NCBI GenBank assembly: GCA_021613535.1
Contig: CP075492.1
Span: 11,408,001 to 11,472,000, forward strand
Reading direction: 5' to 3'
DNA: 64,000 nt
DNA from: Adineta vaga
Lineage: Eukaryota > Rotifera
The notes beneath the pieces were generated by a model that was given only the letters and a program-made list of their open reading frames with translations, was not told where the DNA came from and searched no databases. Made by a program: the position numbers and the translations under genes. Below, one piece after another: positions 36,569-49,871 of this stretch (its first letter is position 1; the number at the start of each line of letters is the position of its first letter).

Positions 36569-39500
36569 CTATTTACGAAGTTTTCTATATGTTCCATTTG
36601 TATTTGTTGATGGCATAGATGAATTCGGTTCGATAGTTGATCGTTGTCGAGGAGATATTGGCAAATATCGATCATCAGACAGAGATATTCCCCCATTTGA
36701 TTTTCTCATTCGATGAGAAAATGATTCTTGTAGATTAATAAATTTCGTTGTATTGATCAATGGAATACTAACTGTTTGATTAGGTTCGAAAGATTTCGAA
36801 CTTATTGTTAATTCTAAACTTGTTAAACGATCTTGAAGAGCTCGTTGTTGTTTTATATAATCCATTAAAGCTAAATGAGCAAAAAGATATTGATCTTCAG
36901 TTTGAACGCTACCTGAACGTTCATGTCTCATTTTAACAACTGTCGATGGTATATCAATAAGTTTTTCGTCTAAATATCGTTTAATACCAATATCAATCGC
37001 ACAAAATGTTCCCGTACGTCCAATACCAGCTGAACAATGAAGAAGAATTGGTGCAGTTGTTTTCATTAATTGCTTATAATATTCAACTTTTTCAAGAAAT
37101 AACAATGCATCTTTTGTTCCACTTGGAATACCATGATCAGGCCATTTAAGATAATGTGCATGATAGATCGTTCGTATATCCGAATGATTCTTTTTCTTTA
37201 ATAATAATGTTGTTATAACAAAACTATCGTATTTATCAGATTTTTCATTTTGTATTTGATATAAACCACTATTCAGACATTCGTTTGTTTCTAGTGGCCA
37301 ATAAGGATAACATTTCATCATACCGGATTCACGAATATTAGTTGTCATAACAATAATAGTAATATTTTCTTGCCAAATCATACGCCAAAAATCTTTCACT
37401 GTATTTTGTAATGGTCCTAAAATAGATGTATGTTTAATAAATAAACTTCAATTCAATCTTTTCAAGTTTACCTTGAGTAAATATATATGCTTTCTCTTGA
37501 TTATTATAACCGCTGACATAATTAGCATTGATAAAATCATTTTTATCATCACCATCTGGTTGAAGTTTAACACGAGTAAATTCACCAGGCACAACATCTC
37601 TATAACGAGATTTATCAAGATTTTTTTCATCTCTAAGAAAGATATGTTATTATTCATTTGGAATTTTCAACGAAGAAATTCGATCTTACTTTGCAACATG
37701 TATATCTTTTGCTGGAGGATTTGGCATTTTACGAAATTCTTGTCGAATTTCTGGTTGTGTTTTGGATAGAAATTCTGTTTCATTCAATGCTTTATACACA
37801 TTTGTTATTGTTGATCGTTTATTATCACGTTTGAACTCTCGATAGTCATTTCCATTCATAATCAATTTGGTATCAGAATCTTGTTGACCAGGATATACAC
37901 GATAAGTATTATTATCATTACGTTTTATTTGGCTAGAGAGAGAAAAAAAAAAGAGAGATTTTTAATTATCATTCTAGATTAAACTGATTCCATGTTAAAG
38001 GATTAATAGATCTCTAGTTTTAACCTTGAAAGATTATATAGGCAAGTCTATTTTTCTCATTTCTGATTGTATGAAAAGAAAGAGAAAAGTTTTTTTTGCA
38101 TCAGTGTAAAATAGAATGTCGATTATGTAAAAGAACGGCGAATGACATTGATGAAAAAAGGTCTATATATATGTTGTAGTAGATGAACAATGTCAAAAAA
38201 AACGGATAGATATGTATTTATTGTTGAAAAAAGAAAGAAATAGGAAATAGGAGAAACGTAATGAATGAAGCAGAAAAATGAAATGAAAGTTTTGAGCGTA
38301 CAAAGAAGTTAGAAAAACGATGTCGGAGAAAGAAAGAGAGAGAGAGAGGAAAAAAACAGAATGCAGGCATTTTTCATTTCTTTTTATCTTATTTCCTTCT
38401 AGTGACAAGATAAAACTGTAGTTTATGTTGATGACACTTATCAGGCATGGTTAGCTGGCAAGAAGATGAAGAAAAACAACAGAAATACTGATAAAATCTT
38501 CCTACCATAGCGTCATTTATTGATTTTTATATGCGAACTGTCGAGTTTGATATTAATAAATCGACAAAGGACAATATTTAAAGTCTGCTGACATATATTC
38601 GCAGTGATTTCTTTTCTTTTTGTTCTATTATTTTCTTCTCAGCACACCTTCACCCTCACACACGCACATATATCAAGAACACGATGAAAGAAATGAGTTA
38701 TTAAAAATAGACGAAACAGAAAGAAATGAAGTATGTTATGTACTTACTCATCGAGATTCTCTTTTCGAATGGAAGATGAAGAATTAATCATTGGTGATTC
38801 TTCTTGAGAAAGATTGTCATTTGATCGTTGACGTTTATCATTATCACTTGATGATGATGATTCACGTTTTCTTATACGAATTTTTGTTGAACTATCATTA
38901 AGATGTCTTAATGAAACAAGTGTTAAAGATGAAGTTGTTGTTGTCGACGACGACGACGATAAAATTGGTTTTTCTTGATTAAAATTATCCGAATTAACAA
39001 TTAAAATATTATTCGATGATTTTGTTGTTAGTGGTTGATAATCAGTAAAATAATATGCATGACATATGGATTGATTATCTGTAACTTTACTTGAACATAT
39101 TTGATAACGAACATCACCAGTATCGACTGGATCAAATGTACCACCTAATGAAATAGGTATATTATCTAATGTATAACTATATTGATTAATTAGGTATTCA
39201 CGCATTTGATCAATAGAATACAATGTAACCTTGAATAAACAAAAAGTTTGAATTAAAAATGATGTTAATAATCAATAGGCGTGTTAAATATAGTGAATAT
39301 ATGCAGATATACATATGTGCAATGGTGTACAATAACTAACAAATTCTAGGATGCTACTACATGTTCAACTAAGATGAACTATGTGTATATTCTCACCCTA
39401 TCACGAAGCTTTTGACTTAAAAAAATTGCGAGTACCTTATAGACTACTCTGAACCATTTTGGTGCAGAAACAATGAATAGATTTTTCAACATTGCCGGAT

Positions 39501-41123
39501 ATCCACCCTAGTAAATTCAAACAAAATGAATTCAATGAAAGTTAAAATTAAGAAATTACTTGAAGAAGTTTCAATATTTTCTTGCTTAAATTCATATCGA
39601 ATTGTGTCGCTGAACAATTCTGCATATCATAAATAAAGTTCAAACCATTTTGTTGCACTTCCATACTGAACAGAAGAAGAATAAATCGTATGATTTCTTC
39701 TTTCGAAGTTTACCTTTCTGTTGCCACATCTAATTGACAAATTAATGCTTGAAGCGTAATTAATTCTCGTTCTTGTAACGAGAGTGTATTACTGGATGAA
39801 AGATTCTCAAGATTTGATGCGGAAAAAATCACGGTCAATGGTTGATTTAAAATTTGAGGCTATAAATTCAAAGACACAAGATGATCATTATCAGCAACAA
39901 CAGATAGAACTCAAAGGCATACCAATGTAAAAAATTTGTCTGATTGAATTTCACGAATAAGATAAGGATTATTGATCCAAATATGATCAAGATTTTCATT
40001 TTTTCGAAGATTCTTGAAAACATATTCATACACAAATAGATCAATTTTATAGACAAAGAGTTTCTACGAACTTCATGTGTAGTGTACATTTCAATTGCAC
40101 GATTGACATCGAATTTGGATGGAATTAAAAATTTCATCGCAATATTCCATTTAACACGTGCTTCATCTGTTGTTGAATTAATTGGCCAACCCATTCGTCT
40201 AAGGAAATCTTCGACAGTCTAAACGAGAGAAGAGCTTCTTTTCTTTCAATAAAAAATTCAATTGTTGATTACATCAGAAGTATTATAAACTAAAAGCTTA
40301 AGGAAATCCGGTATTAATAGGAGAGTTCTTCTAGTTTCACAATATTGTAGGATATTTTTTTTCTTCTCTTTTAGTTGAATATTTATTAATTCCTAACAAT
40401 TCATCGATGCGAAAAGCCGAAGGGAATCGATTCTATCAGTTTTTAAAATGAAAAATTTTGAGTTTTGATTCCGTATGTCGATCAAATTGGTATTCAAGGA
40501 TATATAACATAATTTGAAGAACTTCTTCAATTATTACATTATATTGTATATACATGTTTCTTTGTTTAATAATACTATTGCTATTGACATTGAATGTCCA
40601 AGAAAGAAAAAAAACTGAAAGATTTCTTTTTGTATTAAAAAGGGTTAGTTGTTTCACTATGCACGCATGTTTGTCTGTCTATACATACATGAGTAGATTG
40701 TGTATAAGAATCGTGATCGGTCAAAACGTCGCTTAATGGACGATATCTAAGGAGATTGACAGGAGCTTTACTATGCGTATGACTACCACTGATAACATTG
40801 CTTGTTTGTCCTCCTGCAACAGCATTTGTCATTGATGATGTTTTAAATGGTTTCATTGCAAATGAACGTATTAAAGAGAAAATATCTGTCGATGCTGAAT
40901 GTCGATTATGAATTGAATTTGACGACGATGATGATGATGTATTAATTTGTGTTGGATATTTCACACGTCGATAACGTGTTGGTGTCGTCATTGTTGATGT
41001 ACCTAACGATGTTGATGTTGCCGATGAAAGACGAATTGTATTTTTTGATAATTTTATGCGTTGTGATTCATAGAGAGAACATTGATTTTGAAAATGATGT
41101 TCGTCGAATACATCAGCGGACAT
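36569..41123 (-). CDS. PTPN9: PTPN9-like protein: CRAL-TRIO (Sec14) plus tyrosine phosphatase
   Basis: PTPN9/MEG2 is a phosphatase held on secretory vesicles by a Sec14-type lipid-binding domain. Exon 1 (41123-40689) encodes a Ser/Thr-rich N-terminus, joined in phase 0 to TVEDFLRRMGWPINST at 40218. CRAL-TRIO-N follows (VKWNIAMKFLIPSKFDVNRAIEMYTTHE), then CRAL-TRIO (NGLNFIYDMQNCSATQFDMN, GGYPAMLKNLFIVSAPKWFRV, ISLGGTFD at about 39160). A disordered Ser-rich linker comes next (about 38750-39000). The PTP domain (about 37800-36820) contains NYVSGYNNQEKAYIFTQGP, KDFWRMIW, WPDHGIPSG and the catalytic loop HCSAGIGRTGTFC with Cys and Arg intact, plus a QTEDQYLFAH Q-loop. Two introns are long for this genome (about 470 and 810 bp). 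The tail of about 90 residues after the domain is unconserved. The 145-residue N-terminal extension is the least certain piece. Confidence 0.88.
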
Positions 41124-43267
41124 AGTAATTTAGTCGTTTTATTATTTATTGCTTTCTCTGTTTTGGTTGTTTTTATATCTTTCTTTTACAGTATTGGATA
41201 ATTAGAGGAAACGATAATGACAAATGACAAGGTGAGTAAAATAACGCAAGCGTAACGTAATGAAAATGTAGGTGTGAGTAAATTAGCTCACGTTCGGTGC
41301 TTTTTCCGTTCGAGAATGAAAAACGAAAAAAGTTCAAGCAAAGGAAATGGTTTGAGACGTCAGACGACAACGACGACGAAAAATATGATGTTTATTTAGA
41401 CTTCAACTCGCTGTTCTCTTCTTCTTCTTCTTCTTTTACGTCTTTTTTTTCTCGTCATACAGGTAAAAGAAAAAAGACCTGAGCCGATAAGTGTCCTCTC
41501 TTTCTCCTCCCCTCCTTCTCTACTACTTTCTTACTGTTCTTTTCTATTGTACATCATATTCGCGTGGGTTTCGCATGCTCCGATGTCTATTTTTTTTTGT
41601 ATTTCAGTCTATTGTGTCCGATTGCATGCTTGCTTGAATGCAGACAATAAGGTGTCTACTAGTTCATTTTTTCTTTTGGGAAGGTTGTCATCATAAAAAA
41701 AGAACGACGGAGACGATGGGAAAAAGAGACATATTTATATTCATCATATAACTAATCATCGAAACCATATGATTGTGTAGAGTCCACTCACGGGATACTA
41801 GAGTAAAGAAAGAAAACTGATTCAACATTTGTATGCTTTTGTTACGCGTTACGTCGTTATGTTTAACAAAACATTGCGAATAAAAATAACAAAAAAAAGT
41901 AGAAATGGATATTTTATCCTGTTTGATCCTATTCTTTGTATTGTCTTGTGTACCTGTCTATACGTAGAGGCGATGAATGAACTCGATAATGAAATTCCAC
42001 ACATTCTTCGTTTTTTGCTTTTAGTATGATTACGAAATATTACAAAAGAAAGTTTTCTATTCGTTTTTCGTTGTGATACTAACCTCGTCAAAATAATGAT
42101 AATTTGATGATGATGACATTTGACAATGACAGGTACATAAGTTAAGAAAACCAAAGTATTTGCTCATGAGTTGTTGTGTTCGTCGTATTGCTAGTAACAT
42201 TTGTTTGTCATAGTTTTTTTTCCTCCTATGGAAAAAAAAGGAAAGTGATGATCATGTTCAGTTTGCGTAAATATGTGCGTCTTCATTTTGACCGGGTGAA
42301 CGATGCTATCGGCAAAAAAAGAGAAAGAGAGGACGAAAGAGGGTGAGTGAGTGAGTGAGTGAATAAAGAAGAAAGTACTATAGCTTCTTTTTTTTGCGCT
42401 CGTGAAATTAGAGTGTTGCTCTATATAACAACATAACTATCTCTATACAAAATTTCCCCATTGGCGTTCGTCTTTCGTTGACTGAATACTTATCATGACG
42501 TTTATGCAACAATTGATGTTGGATTGAAAAGCGAAAGAAAATCAAATCGATGTAACAATCAAAACAAATACATACTCACAAATCCCTCTAGTATTGTCTT
42601 TTTCATTTCAATTTCTAACAAGATATGAGAATCAACGAGATTTATTCTGACGTAATATGTCCTTCGGATTTCTAATTTTATTTTCTTCAAAATTACATCC
42701 AGATCTAAATTCTTATCTATGTCATCATAGAATATCGAACATGACTTTATATATATGTATAAATCTAATTCTTCATTTACTTTTGATATATCAAATGTTC
42801 GTTTCTTCGAACGATGTTTTATCTCGATAAGTATCATTTGAATATTCTCGATTTGAACAATTCTATTTATGAATAGATACAAACAAACTGACGATAGAGA
42901 GACAAAAAATAGAACCAAAGAAAAAACAACAATAATCAGTTAGTGGTGATGAATAAAGCGTAGACAGAGAGTGATAGAAAAGAAAACAATGATAAGTAGA
43001 CAACATCAGTTTTGATTATTGAATAAATAGAGACGAAATTCGAGTGGCACTGTTCGGATGAGTCAGTAACGTCGCACAAAAAAAGAAGGAGACGAGAAGA
43101 AGAGGAAGAAAAGATTCGAAATGTCAATCTCATCTGAACGGTGCAATAAAGCTCGAAATTTTTCAAAACACAAAGAAAAGAAACACCAATGTGAGCAAAA
43201 GATTCCTGAGATCTAGGTACAGATTTGCAACGAGAAAGAAAAAGTACACACAACGATAATTGTATTT
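41124..43267. other. 2.1-kb non-coding region upstream of PTPN9, downstream of Shc
   Basis: Contains TTC/TCC-rich patches (about 41410-41440), a GTGA run near 42342-42360 and many short open frames without protein character, including one at 42559-42918. Likely the PTPN9 promoter and the Shc 3' flank. Confidence 0.55.
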
Positions 43268-44962
43268 TTAACGTAAAACAGGTGTTTGTAAAAGAAGTTC
43301 ACTATCTGCAGAAACAATCGGAATATTTCCTGATTTATGATATGAGATCAAATGTTGGATGGAATCAAATTCATAATCTTTTGTACGAATCTAATTACAA
43401 AAAAAGGATTTAATGAGATTAGAAATTCGAATTTTTCTCAAAACTTACAGTTCCTTCTGGATCAACGAGAAGTAAATGTTTAAATTGATCCTTATAACGA
43501 CCTGAGAGAATAAATTGACCAGGAATTTTCGCACTTTCACGTACAAGAAAATCTCCAGTATTGTGTAATAATAATTCAGCCTAGAGCAAAAGGAGAAAAA
43601 AAAGTTGATTATCATGATTGGAAATATTCTCTCGCAAAAAAACAAGAAGAAAACAGAATTGCATTAATACAATATTTACTTCATCACGACCAATCTTTCC
43701 GTGAAACCATTTTTCTTTATATACATCCGGACTTGTCGTTGAATTCCATTTTCCTAAATGATACAAAGATGTACTTAATCAAAGTTCAGCAGATGTTTCA
43801 TTTTCTTTAATTATGATCATTCACAGATTGATATCACTTGATTTTTCTTTGTTTATATAAGTATAATTAATCAAGAAAAAAAGGCAATAGAAAGATAACA
43901 GATTATCTCAACATTAGAAATTTGATGCACAGAAGTCTTTTATCATAACCATGAACTATCGAGTGTAGACAGAAGGAAAAGAATACACAACTGTTCATCA
44001 GTATATAGACATACCCTGAATTTGATGTTGTTGATTATTACTAGGAATAGAATGATTGGTAATATCGTCTCGCTTCTAATCAAACACAAAGATTTTTGAA
44101 ATTTTTCTTTTAGTATAAATTTATGTCATACCTTCGAGAGAAATTCATCATGTTCAAACGACTTTATCGATCTGAAGAAAAAAATAGATAAAACATAAAT
44201 TGAAAGGTTTTTCTTCCTCTTATACCCTTGTTGTTGTGTTTGCATGTATTCATTATATCGTAATTCAAATGCTTGACCAATTGTTGTAATCACATCTAAT
44301 GATTCATTTTCTTTACATGAAAGAACATGACATGAACGTTTGTTCGTATTATCTTTCGCAACATAAGCTACATAATCTTTTGTGTCCTAAAATTCAATAA
44401 AATCAAACTAATTAATTGACTCTATTTGAATTCTTACGTGTTCGCCTGCACTTGCAAATGATATTCCTTCCATTTTATGTGAGAAAAAGATTTGTGAATC
44501 ACTCGAACGTTTTAATACAAGTGAATCGGTATTGATTGTTAATTGAACAGGTGTATGACTATGTGTCAAATTGGGTTCTGCTGAAATCATTGATTGTGTT
44601 ACGGATGATGGTTGTTCAGTCTAGAAAAATACATTTAATTAAAATTGTTGACTAATAACAAACAAAAGAGAAGATTTCATTGTCATACTTTACGTCGTTC
44701 TTTTAATGAAACACCAACTGCTGTACAAATTAAACGAATTGAATCTCGTGCAACTCGTGTACGATTATCGAAATCAAGTGTTTTCATTGAACAGAGAACT
44801 TCGACTGATCCGAGATACTAGAAAATAAACAACAACAGCAACAACAACTTCTTCAATACATTCATTTTCAATTCTTACTATAACATTATAACCAACGCCA
44901 TGACCTGATAGAAGATCTGTATCTGAATGTAACCAACGTGTATCATCATCTATATTTGTCAT
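43268..44962 (-). CDS. SHC: Shc-type adaptor: PTB, short linker, SH2
   Basis: Shc docks on phosphotyrosine receptors and normally recruits Grb2 to switch on Ras. The PTB domain begins at once ([27 protein letters not shown], then [16 protein letters not shown]). It contains [10 protein letters not shown] and [21 protein letters not shown] and ends [18 protein letters not shown], a typical Shc PTB. The SH2 domain starts [15 protein letters not shown] and has the FLVRES phosphotyrosine pocket ([17 protein letters not shown]). It ends [18 protein letters not shown]...PVLR with a stop at 43268. The linker corresponding to CH1 is only about 45 residues over two tiny exons and has a single tyrosine (SPDVYKEKW). 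No YxN Grb2 site is present. Start: the first ATG of the PTB exon, with no N-terminal CH2 region. Seven short introns. Confidence 0.92.
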
Positions 44963-45959
44963 TGTCAATGAAGATAAAACCATCCAAAACACAACGAAAG
45001 AAAAGATCAAGCTGTAGTCAACAAATGAACTTGAGAGAATGATTGACACTCTAATTTACATACTCTTCCTCCTCGTCGTTTATGTCGAGAGGGTAACAGA
45101 AAGAATGGATGGTCAACATTTTTTTCGAGTTAGATATTTGTCGACAATAGATGTCAGACAATTCCTGATGTTTGATCTGTTCATAGAGTAAAGAGAAAGA
45201 AAACTACCTAGAAACAATGAATACCATTCGAGATAAAAAAAATTAAAAAAAAAAGCAAGATCTGTTCATTTATTTCCTTAATTCAAATCGTTCATATAAA
45301 TAATCTTATATTTCTCAAGTGCGAAGTTCTTTTATTGATCACTACATTGAGTTTCTTCACTCATAGATAAAACCTATCAATTTCAATTAAAAAAATATAT
45401 AGTAATCCTTGAATCCTATAGGATTAACTTTCCCTCGATATAATCCTTTCTTAGAAAATTCTATCGGATACTTTCTTTGTTCTCTTTGTTACAATGGACA
45501 AAGTTCCATTAGCATACAGCAAGAACAAGTTTTGCATTTCTCAACTAAATCTCACGTTCATGATGTTGTCTGTTCAATATTTGTATTTGAGAGAAAAGTT
45601 TAGAACAATAATGATCATTTAGTTCTAAAGGAAACAAATAAATTACATGTTTGTAACATTCATTAATAGAAAAAGGAACTTGAGCGTTAAAAATTGATGT
45701 CGTTAATAATGAACATGACAGCAGATTTTCTATAGAAATTCAACTAATTTCTTTTTATTCTTTATCAAAGCTTAAAATTTGAGATTCTCAGATTAAAATT
45801 TCTGCATAGGATCTACTATATATAAATATATTATTTATTAAATTTTCTTTTTTTTCTCACATACAAATATACGAACAAAAAAACCAAAGTTTATTATATA
45901 TATATGTATACGAATGAGACAGTGAGAGAGAGAAAGAGAGACACTAGGATTTTTGGAAT
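44963..45959. other. Gap between Shc and complexin
   Basis: About 1 kb holding the Shc promoter and complexin 3' flank, both genes being on the minus strand. GA-rich tract near 45920-45942. A 64-codon frame at 45409 has no recognisable features. Confidence 0.55.
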
Positions 45960-48227
45960 CTATTTCCATGGTAATTTAAATGGTAATTTCTCCGAAATTG
46001 TGTTCAATGCATTGGTAGCCATTTTAACTGGATCAAAACCTAAATAAACAAACGAATGAATGATAATGATGACAAAAAATACAATGAAAAACTTACTATC
46101 GTCATCATCTGGTAATGGAATTGGTCCTTTTTTATCTGCTGTTAATCGTCCTTCGCAAGGTGGTGGAAGTGCACATGCTTCTTCTTTTTTCTTGATATTA
46201 TACTTTAAACAAAAATATATAGATTGTTATCAAACTATTTCCTTTCGTGCACATAAAAAGAAAGAAAAGAACAGCTTCAAGATAGAATGTCATGACTTTG
46301 TTTAAAATTAAAAACGTTTTTTTAGGTGTATCGAAGTGTTTTATCATGAAAGGTCCACGAGGTATATTTCAGTACCTAATCCATTTTGATAGATTGAAGA
46401 TATGTGGAAATTGTTTTGACATCGTCAATTTAGAGTTACTAATATTTGTCAGAATATTTGAATTCAAATAAAATATAGCGTGCTCGAATTATTTCATGAC
46501 ATGGATGAAGAAAAGACAGAAGGAAATCCATGAAATACTTCATTTCTTTCGAATAAATTATTTAAAGAAAAAACATATGGTATGAGTTTACCTTTTCTCT
46601 GATACCTTGACGAACTTCTTCTCTTTGTCGTTCCATTTTCGCATATTTTGCATCACGTTTCTCTTCAGCTTCACGTCGAGCTTCGGCGACCTAAGAAAAT
46701 TTATCAAATGAAAAATGTGTTCATCCTCATGTTAATTTTAATTTTATAAATGTCAATTAAAGTATTAATTCAAGCGTTAAATAGGAAATCAGATATTAGT
46801 TATCTAGTTATTCTCATAGAAACGTACCGTAAATGATTCTACCATACTTTTTCGACGAAGAACACTCGGTGTTGACGAAGGTGATGATGATGATGATTTC
46901 GTAAATGGTGGTACGAGTGAAAATCGACGAGTCAAATTGGAAGAAGGTGTCGAGAGAAAGATCGAACTAACATTTAATTTATCCATCGGCCTCACTTAGA
47001 GGAAAGAATCTTGAGCCTTTTTTTGTGAAGAAATAAATGAATATTTGAAAAAAAATATTAGTCAAACTAATGATGATAGAGTACGAAGCGATAAGAAAAA
47101 TATGGTGATGTTAGAAAAGAAGAGAATGTCATTCCATTCATTGAGCGTTCACTTAAAAAAGAAGAGAAGAAAGAGAAACTATGTAGAAAACATGAAAAAA
47201 GGGAGAAAATTAGACAGGAGGAAAAGAAGGCGGAAAGTCAAAACAGACATACTTAAAGACTTAGATAATTCGATATCATCGTTGATCTCATCTCAAATGA
47301 ACTAATAAAAAAAATCATCTATATCGTTTGTTAAAAGACAAGATAGTTTGATAAAGAACACAAGAAGTAGATATATGATGATGATGATGATGATGTGTAA
47401 ATAAATATTCAAAAGAACTTCTCACTCTATAGAAATCATTGAAGATTCAATCGAGCAAAAACAACGTTGAAAAGCTTTTGGTAATGACGTGCATGTGAAT
47501 AAGGATAGAAAATGAAAAGAAAAGATGCATACAGCAAACTTGTTTCTTTCTTTTTTCTTCGTCTTCTCCTATCATTCTTATTCGAAAATATCGAAGAATT
47601 GTTAATTATTAAACATATTCTTTGACAACCATAATAATAGAATTGATGATGACAAATAACGCACATATATCTATCGAAAGAGATAGTTTTACTTTACCTC
47701 TGGATCTTCTTCATCATTTCCACCCTCCTTCTTATCGCCATCGCCACCAGTCAATTCTAGAAGAAAGAAATAAAATAAGATTTCGATCAACACACTTTTT
47801 AATCATCGTTTGTTCCGGAAAAATAAATTGTCTGACATTGTCCATTTATTTTGATGTGCGAACACATCATCGAAATATTAGCTTCAAGTAAATTAACATT
47901 GTAGAACTCTGACTAAAAACGGTAATTTGATTAAGAACAACTATTAAAACAACGATTCTTTCGAGCATCTTAGCGATGACTAGAGGGTAAAAACTAGAAC
48001 CATCGATCTTGTATGTCGCGTTTCTTATTTCCTCTTGAATAGTAAATTGAAATTTGAAAATGTCAGATACAGATCGATAAATGCATCAATGAAGCAATTC
48101 TAATCGAATTGTACTCATGAGAAAGATTTGTTTTCTATTTTTCTGTTGTTGTTATTGTTTCAATAATCTTACCTTTGACTTTATCTAATTGAGATCCCAT
48201 CATTTGCTTCATAATAAACGATGCCAT
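45960..48227 (-). CDS. CPLX: Complexin, with two alternative first exons
   Basis: Complexin clamps and then promotes SNARE-driven neurotransmitter release. The main transcript starts MASFIMKQMMGSQLDKVK (48227), spliced to ELTGGDGDKKEGG...EEDPE (about 47757-47698). The accessory/central helix exon comes next (VAEARREAEEKRDAKYAKMERQREEVRQGIREK, about 46690-46594), the SNARE-contact region. Then YNIKKKEEACALPPPCEG (about 46202-46097) and a last exon GFDPVKMATNALNTISEKLPFKLPWK, ending at 45960. That end can form an amphipathic, membrane-binding helix; there is no CAAX prenylation box. A second open exon (about 46986-46829, MDKLNVSSIFLSTP... ending RRKSMVESFT, donor GTACGT) splices in the same phase to the central helix. 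It would make an isoform with a different N-terminus. Confidence 0.88.
46829..46986 (-). CDS. CPLX: Alternative first exon of complexin
   Basis: An open exon with its own ATG and Ser/Pro-rich sequence (FTKSSSSSPSSTPSVLRRKS) ends in a phase-0 donor. It lies inside the intron before the central-helix exon, which starts in phase 0. Joining them keeps the complexin frame. No acceptor is needed, so I read it as an alternative promoter exon. Confidence 0.55.
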
Positions 48228-49871
48228 GATGATTTTGTAATTATGTACAGATCGTTAGATAGAATATATTAATATAAAACTAAAATAAGAAGAAATAGAA
48301 GAAGAAAATCTATCAGATAAAAGTATCAACTAAAGCTGCTTCAACAGATGTAAGTAGTGACAAAAATTCTGTTCACTCAGTATATTAACCTTTTTTTTTC
48401 TTTCGTCGTATTTTCCTTTCTACTACTTCTTTTTTTTCTTCTTCTTTTCTATTCTTCGTTTCTCGCTAGAAGTATTTCTACCGTCGGCAAGTTGACAACG
48501 TACGTCTCTTGCACTTGTTTTTCATGTCATCGTCTTTTCGGTAAAGAGTTATCTTATTCTACTCCGCTTCTCATCATAGTCAACTATCAACAATATATAA
48601 CTATTAATATGAGAATAGCATTCTTTTTTTTGTGATCATCATAATGAAAAAAGGAAATGCCAAGCATAGAAAAAAATTTCTATAGTATAGTTGACAATGT
48701 CGACAGCAGAAAACGTTTAGAACTACTAGTTTGTTCTTTACTAGAGACGTATAAGCCTTCTATGTCATCCTATTTGTTATGGAAAACGACAGGGTGTTTT
48801 TCTTTCTAATCTTCTTGTGATGTGTATAATCAATTAAAACTATCGTCGAAAAGAAGAAGAAGAAGAGAAAAAAAGAAAATAGTTTTTCAGTTCTATTTAA
48901 CAGGACAGGAGCTGTCATTATTCGTAGAGAAATCAAGGAAAAGATATTATTTCATTGACTAAGATGATTGTAACGAGTAGAAATAAAACAATGTTAGATT
49001 CCATCTCCAAAGAGGAAATATTATAAGGAACGAATCATGTGCTCAATGACGAGAGTCGATCAAGCGATGAGATAGATAGTTAGCAAGGAAAAACGTCAAG
49101 AGAAGAGAAGAGAAGAGAAGAGAAGGGAAAAAAGAAAGAACTGAAAACCATTCATTGGCGTATGTCATACTACGAATGTCTCTCTTCCATGTATAGAGGT
49201 CCTTGCTTCTCATTGAAATCTATCTATTAATTAAGTAAATCTGTGACACTAATATATCTACACCAAATAATCAAAGCTAGAAATCAGAAAATAACTTGGT
49301 TGAGTTAGTTGTTTTCTAGACTTTGTCCGTAGAGAAAAAGCAAAATGAACTTGATAAAGAATGCTTCTTTCTTTCCTTTTTTTTGTTCCAAACGATTGTC
49401 TGATCGACAAAATCAGTTACACAAGAGAAGAAGAAAAATGGTGTGAAAGACATTTGATTATGAAAGAACTGCTTCGTCGTGCCTCACTACTCCATTTTTT
49501 CTTCTTCTTCTTCTTCTTCTTCTTCTCCCTCTCTTTTTTTGCAACATCGACGAGTACAATGGCACTGTCGTCGTCGTCGTCGTTGTCAATACTGCAACTA
49601 TTCAAAAAATCAAAAAGACTTTCTTTTATTGTTGCATATATTGAGATCCAATTGCCTTCCATTACAACGTGCCTCTCGCACATATATTCCAATAAGCAAA
49701 GAAATCATTCAAACATATTTTGTAATGAACCAATCGATCATTCATAAATAAAATAAATAAAACTTTGTTTTCCAAATATCAATTCAATCAAGCAGAGAAA
49801 ATCAACATTGATCATAAATGTTTTTTTTTGTTGTTGAAGCAAAAAATGGAACAAAATTGTTTTTTAGTTAA
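48228..49871. other. Upstream region of complexin
   Basis: 1.6 kb with an AGAAG repeat (about 49099-49127), a TTC run (about 49500-49525) and a GTC run (about 49566-49583). Open frames here (for example 49361-49747) come from these repeats. Probable complexin promoter and CIMIP1 3' flank. Confidence 0.55.

Noticed and set aside
42559-42918. 119-codon minus-strand frame after Shc, considered as the end of Shc SH2
   Set aside because: The real SH2 end was found at about 43268-43410 ([18 protein letters not shown]) in frame after a normal intron.
49361-49747. 128-codon frame with Phe and Ser runs
   Set aside because: Made by TTC and GTC microsatellites; overlapping frames on both strands are equally open.
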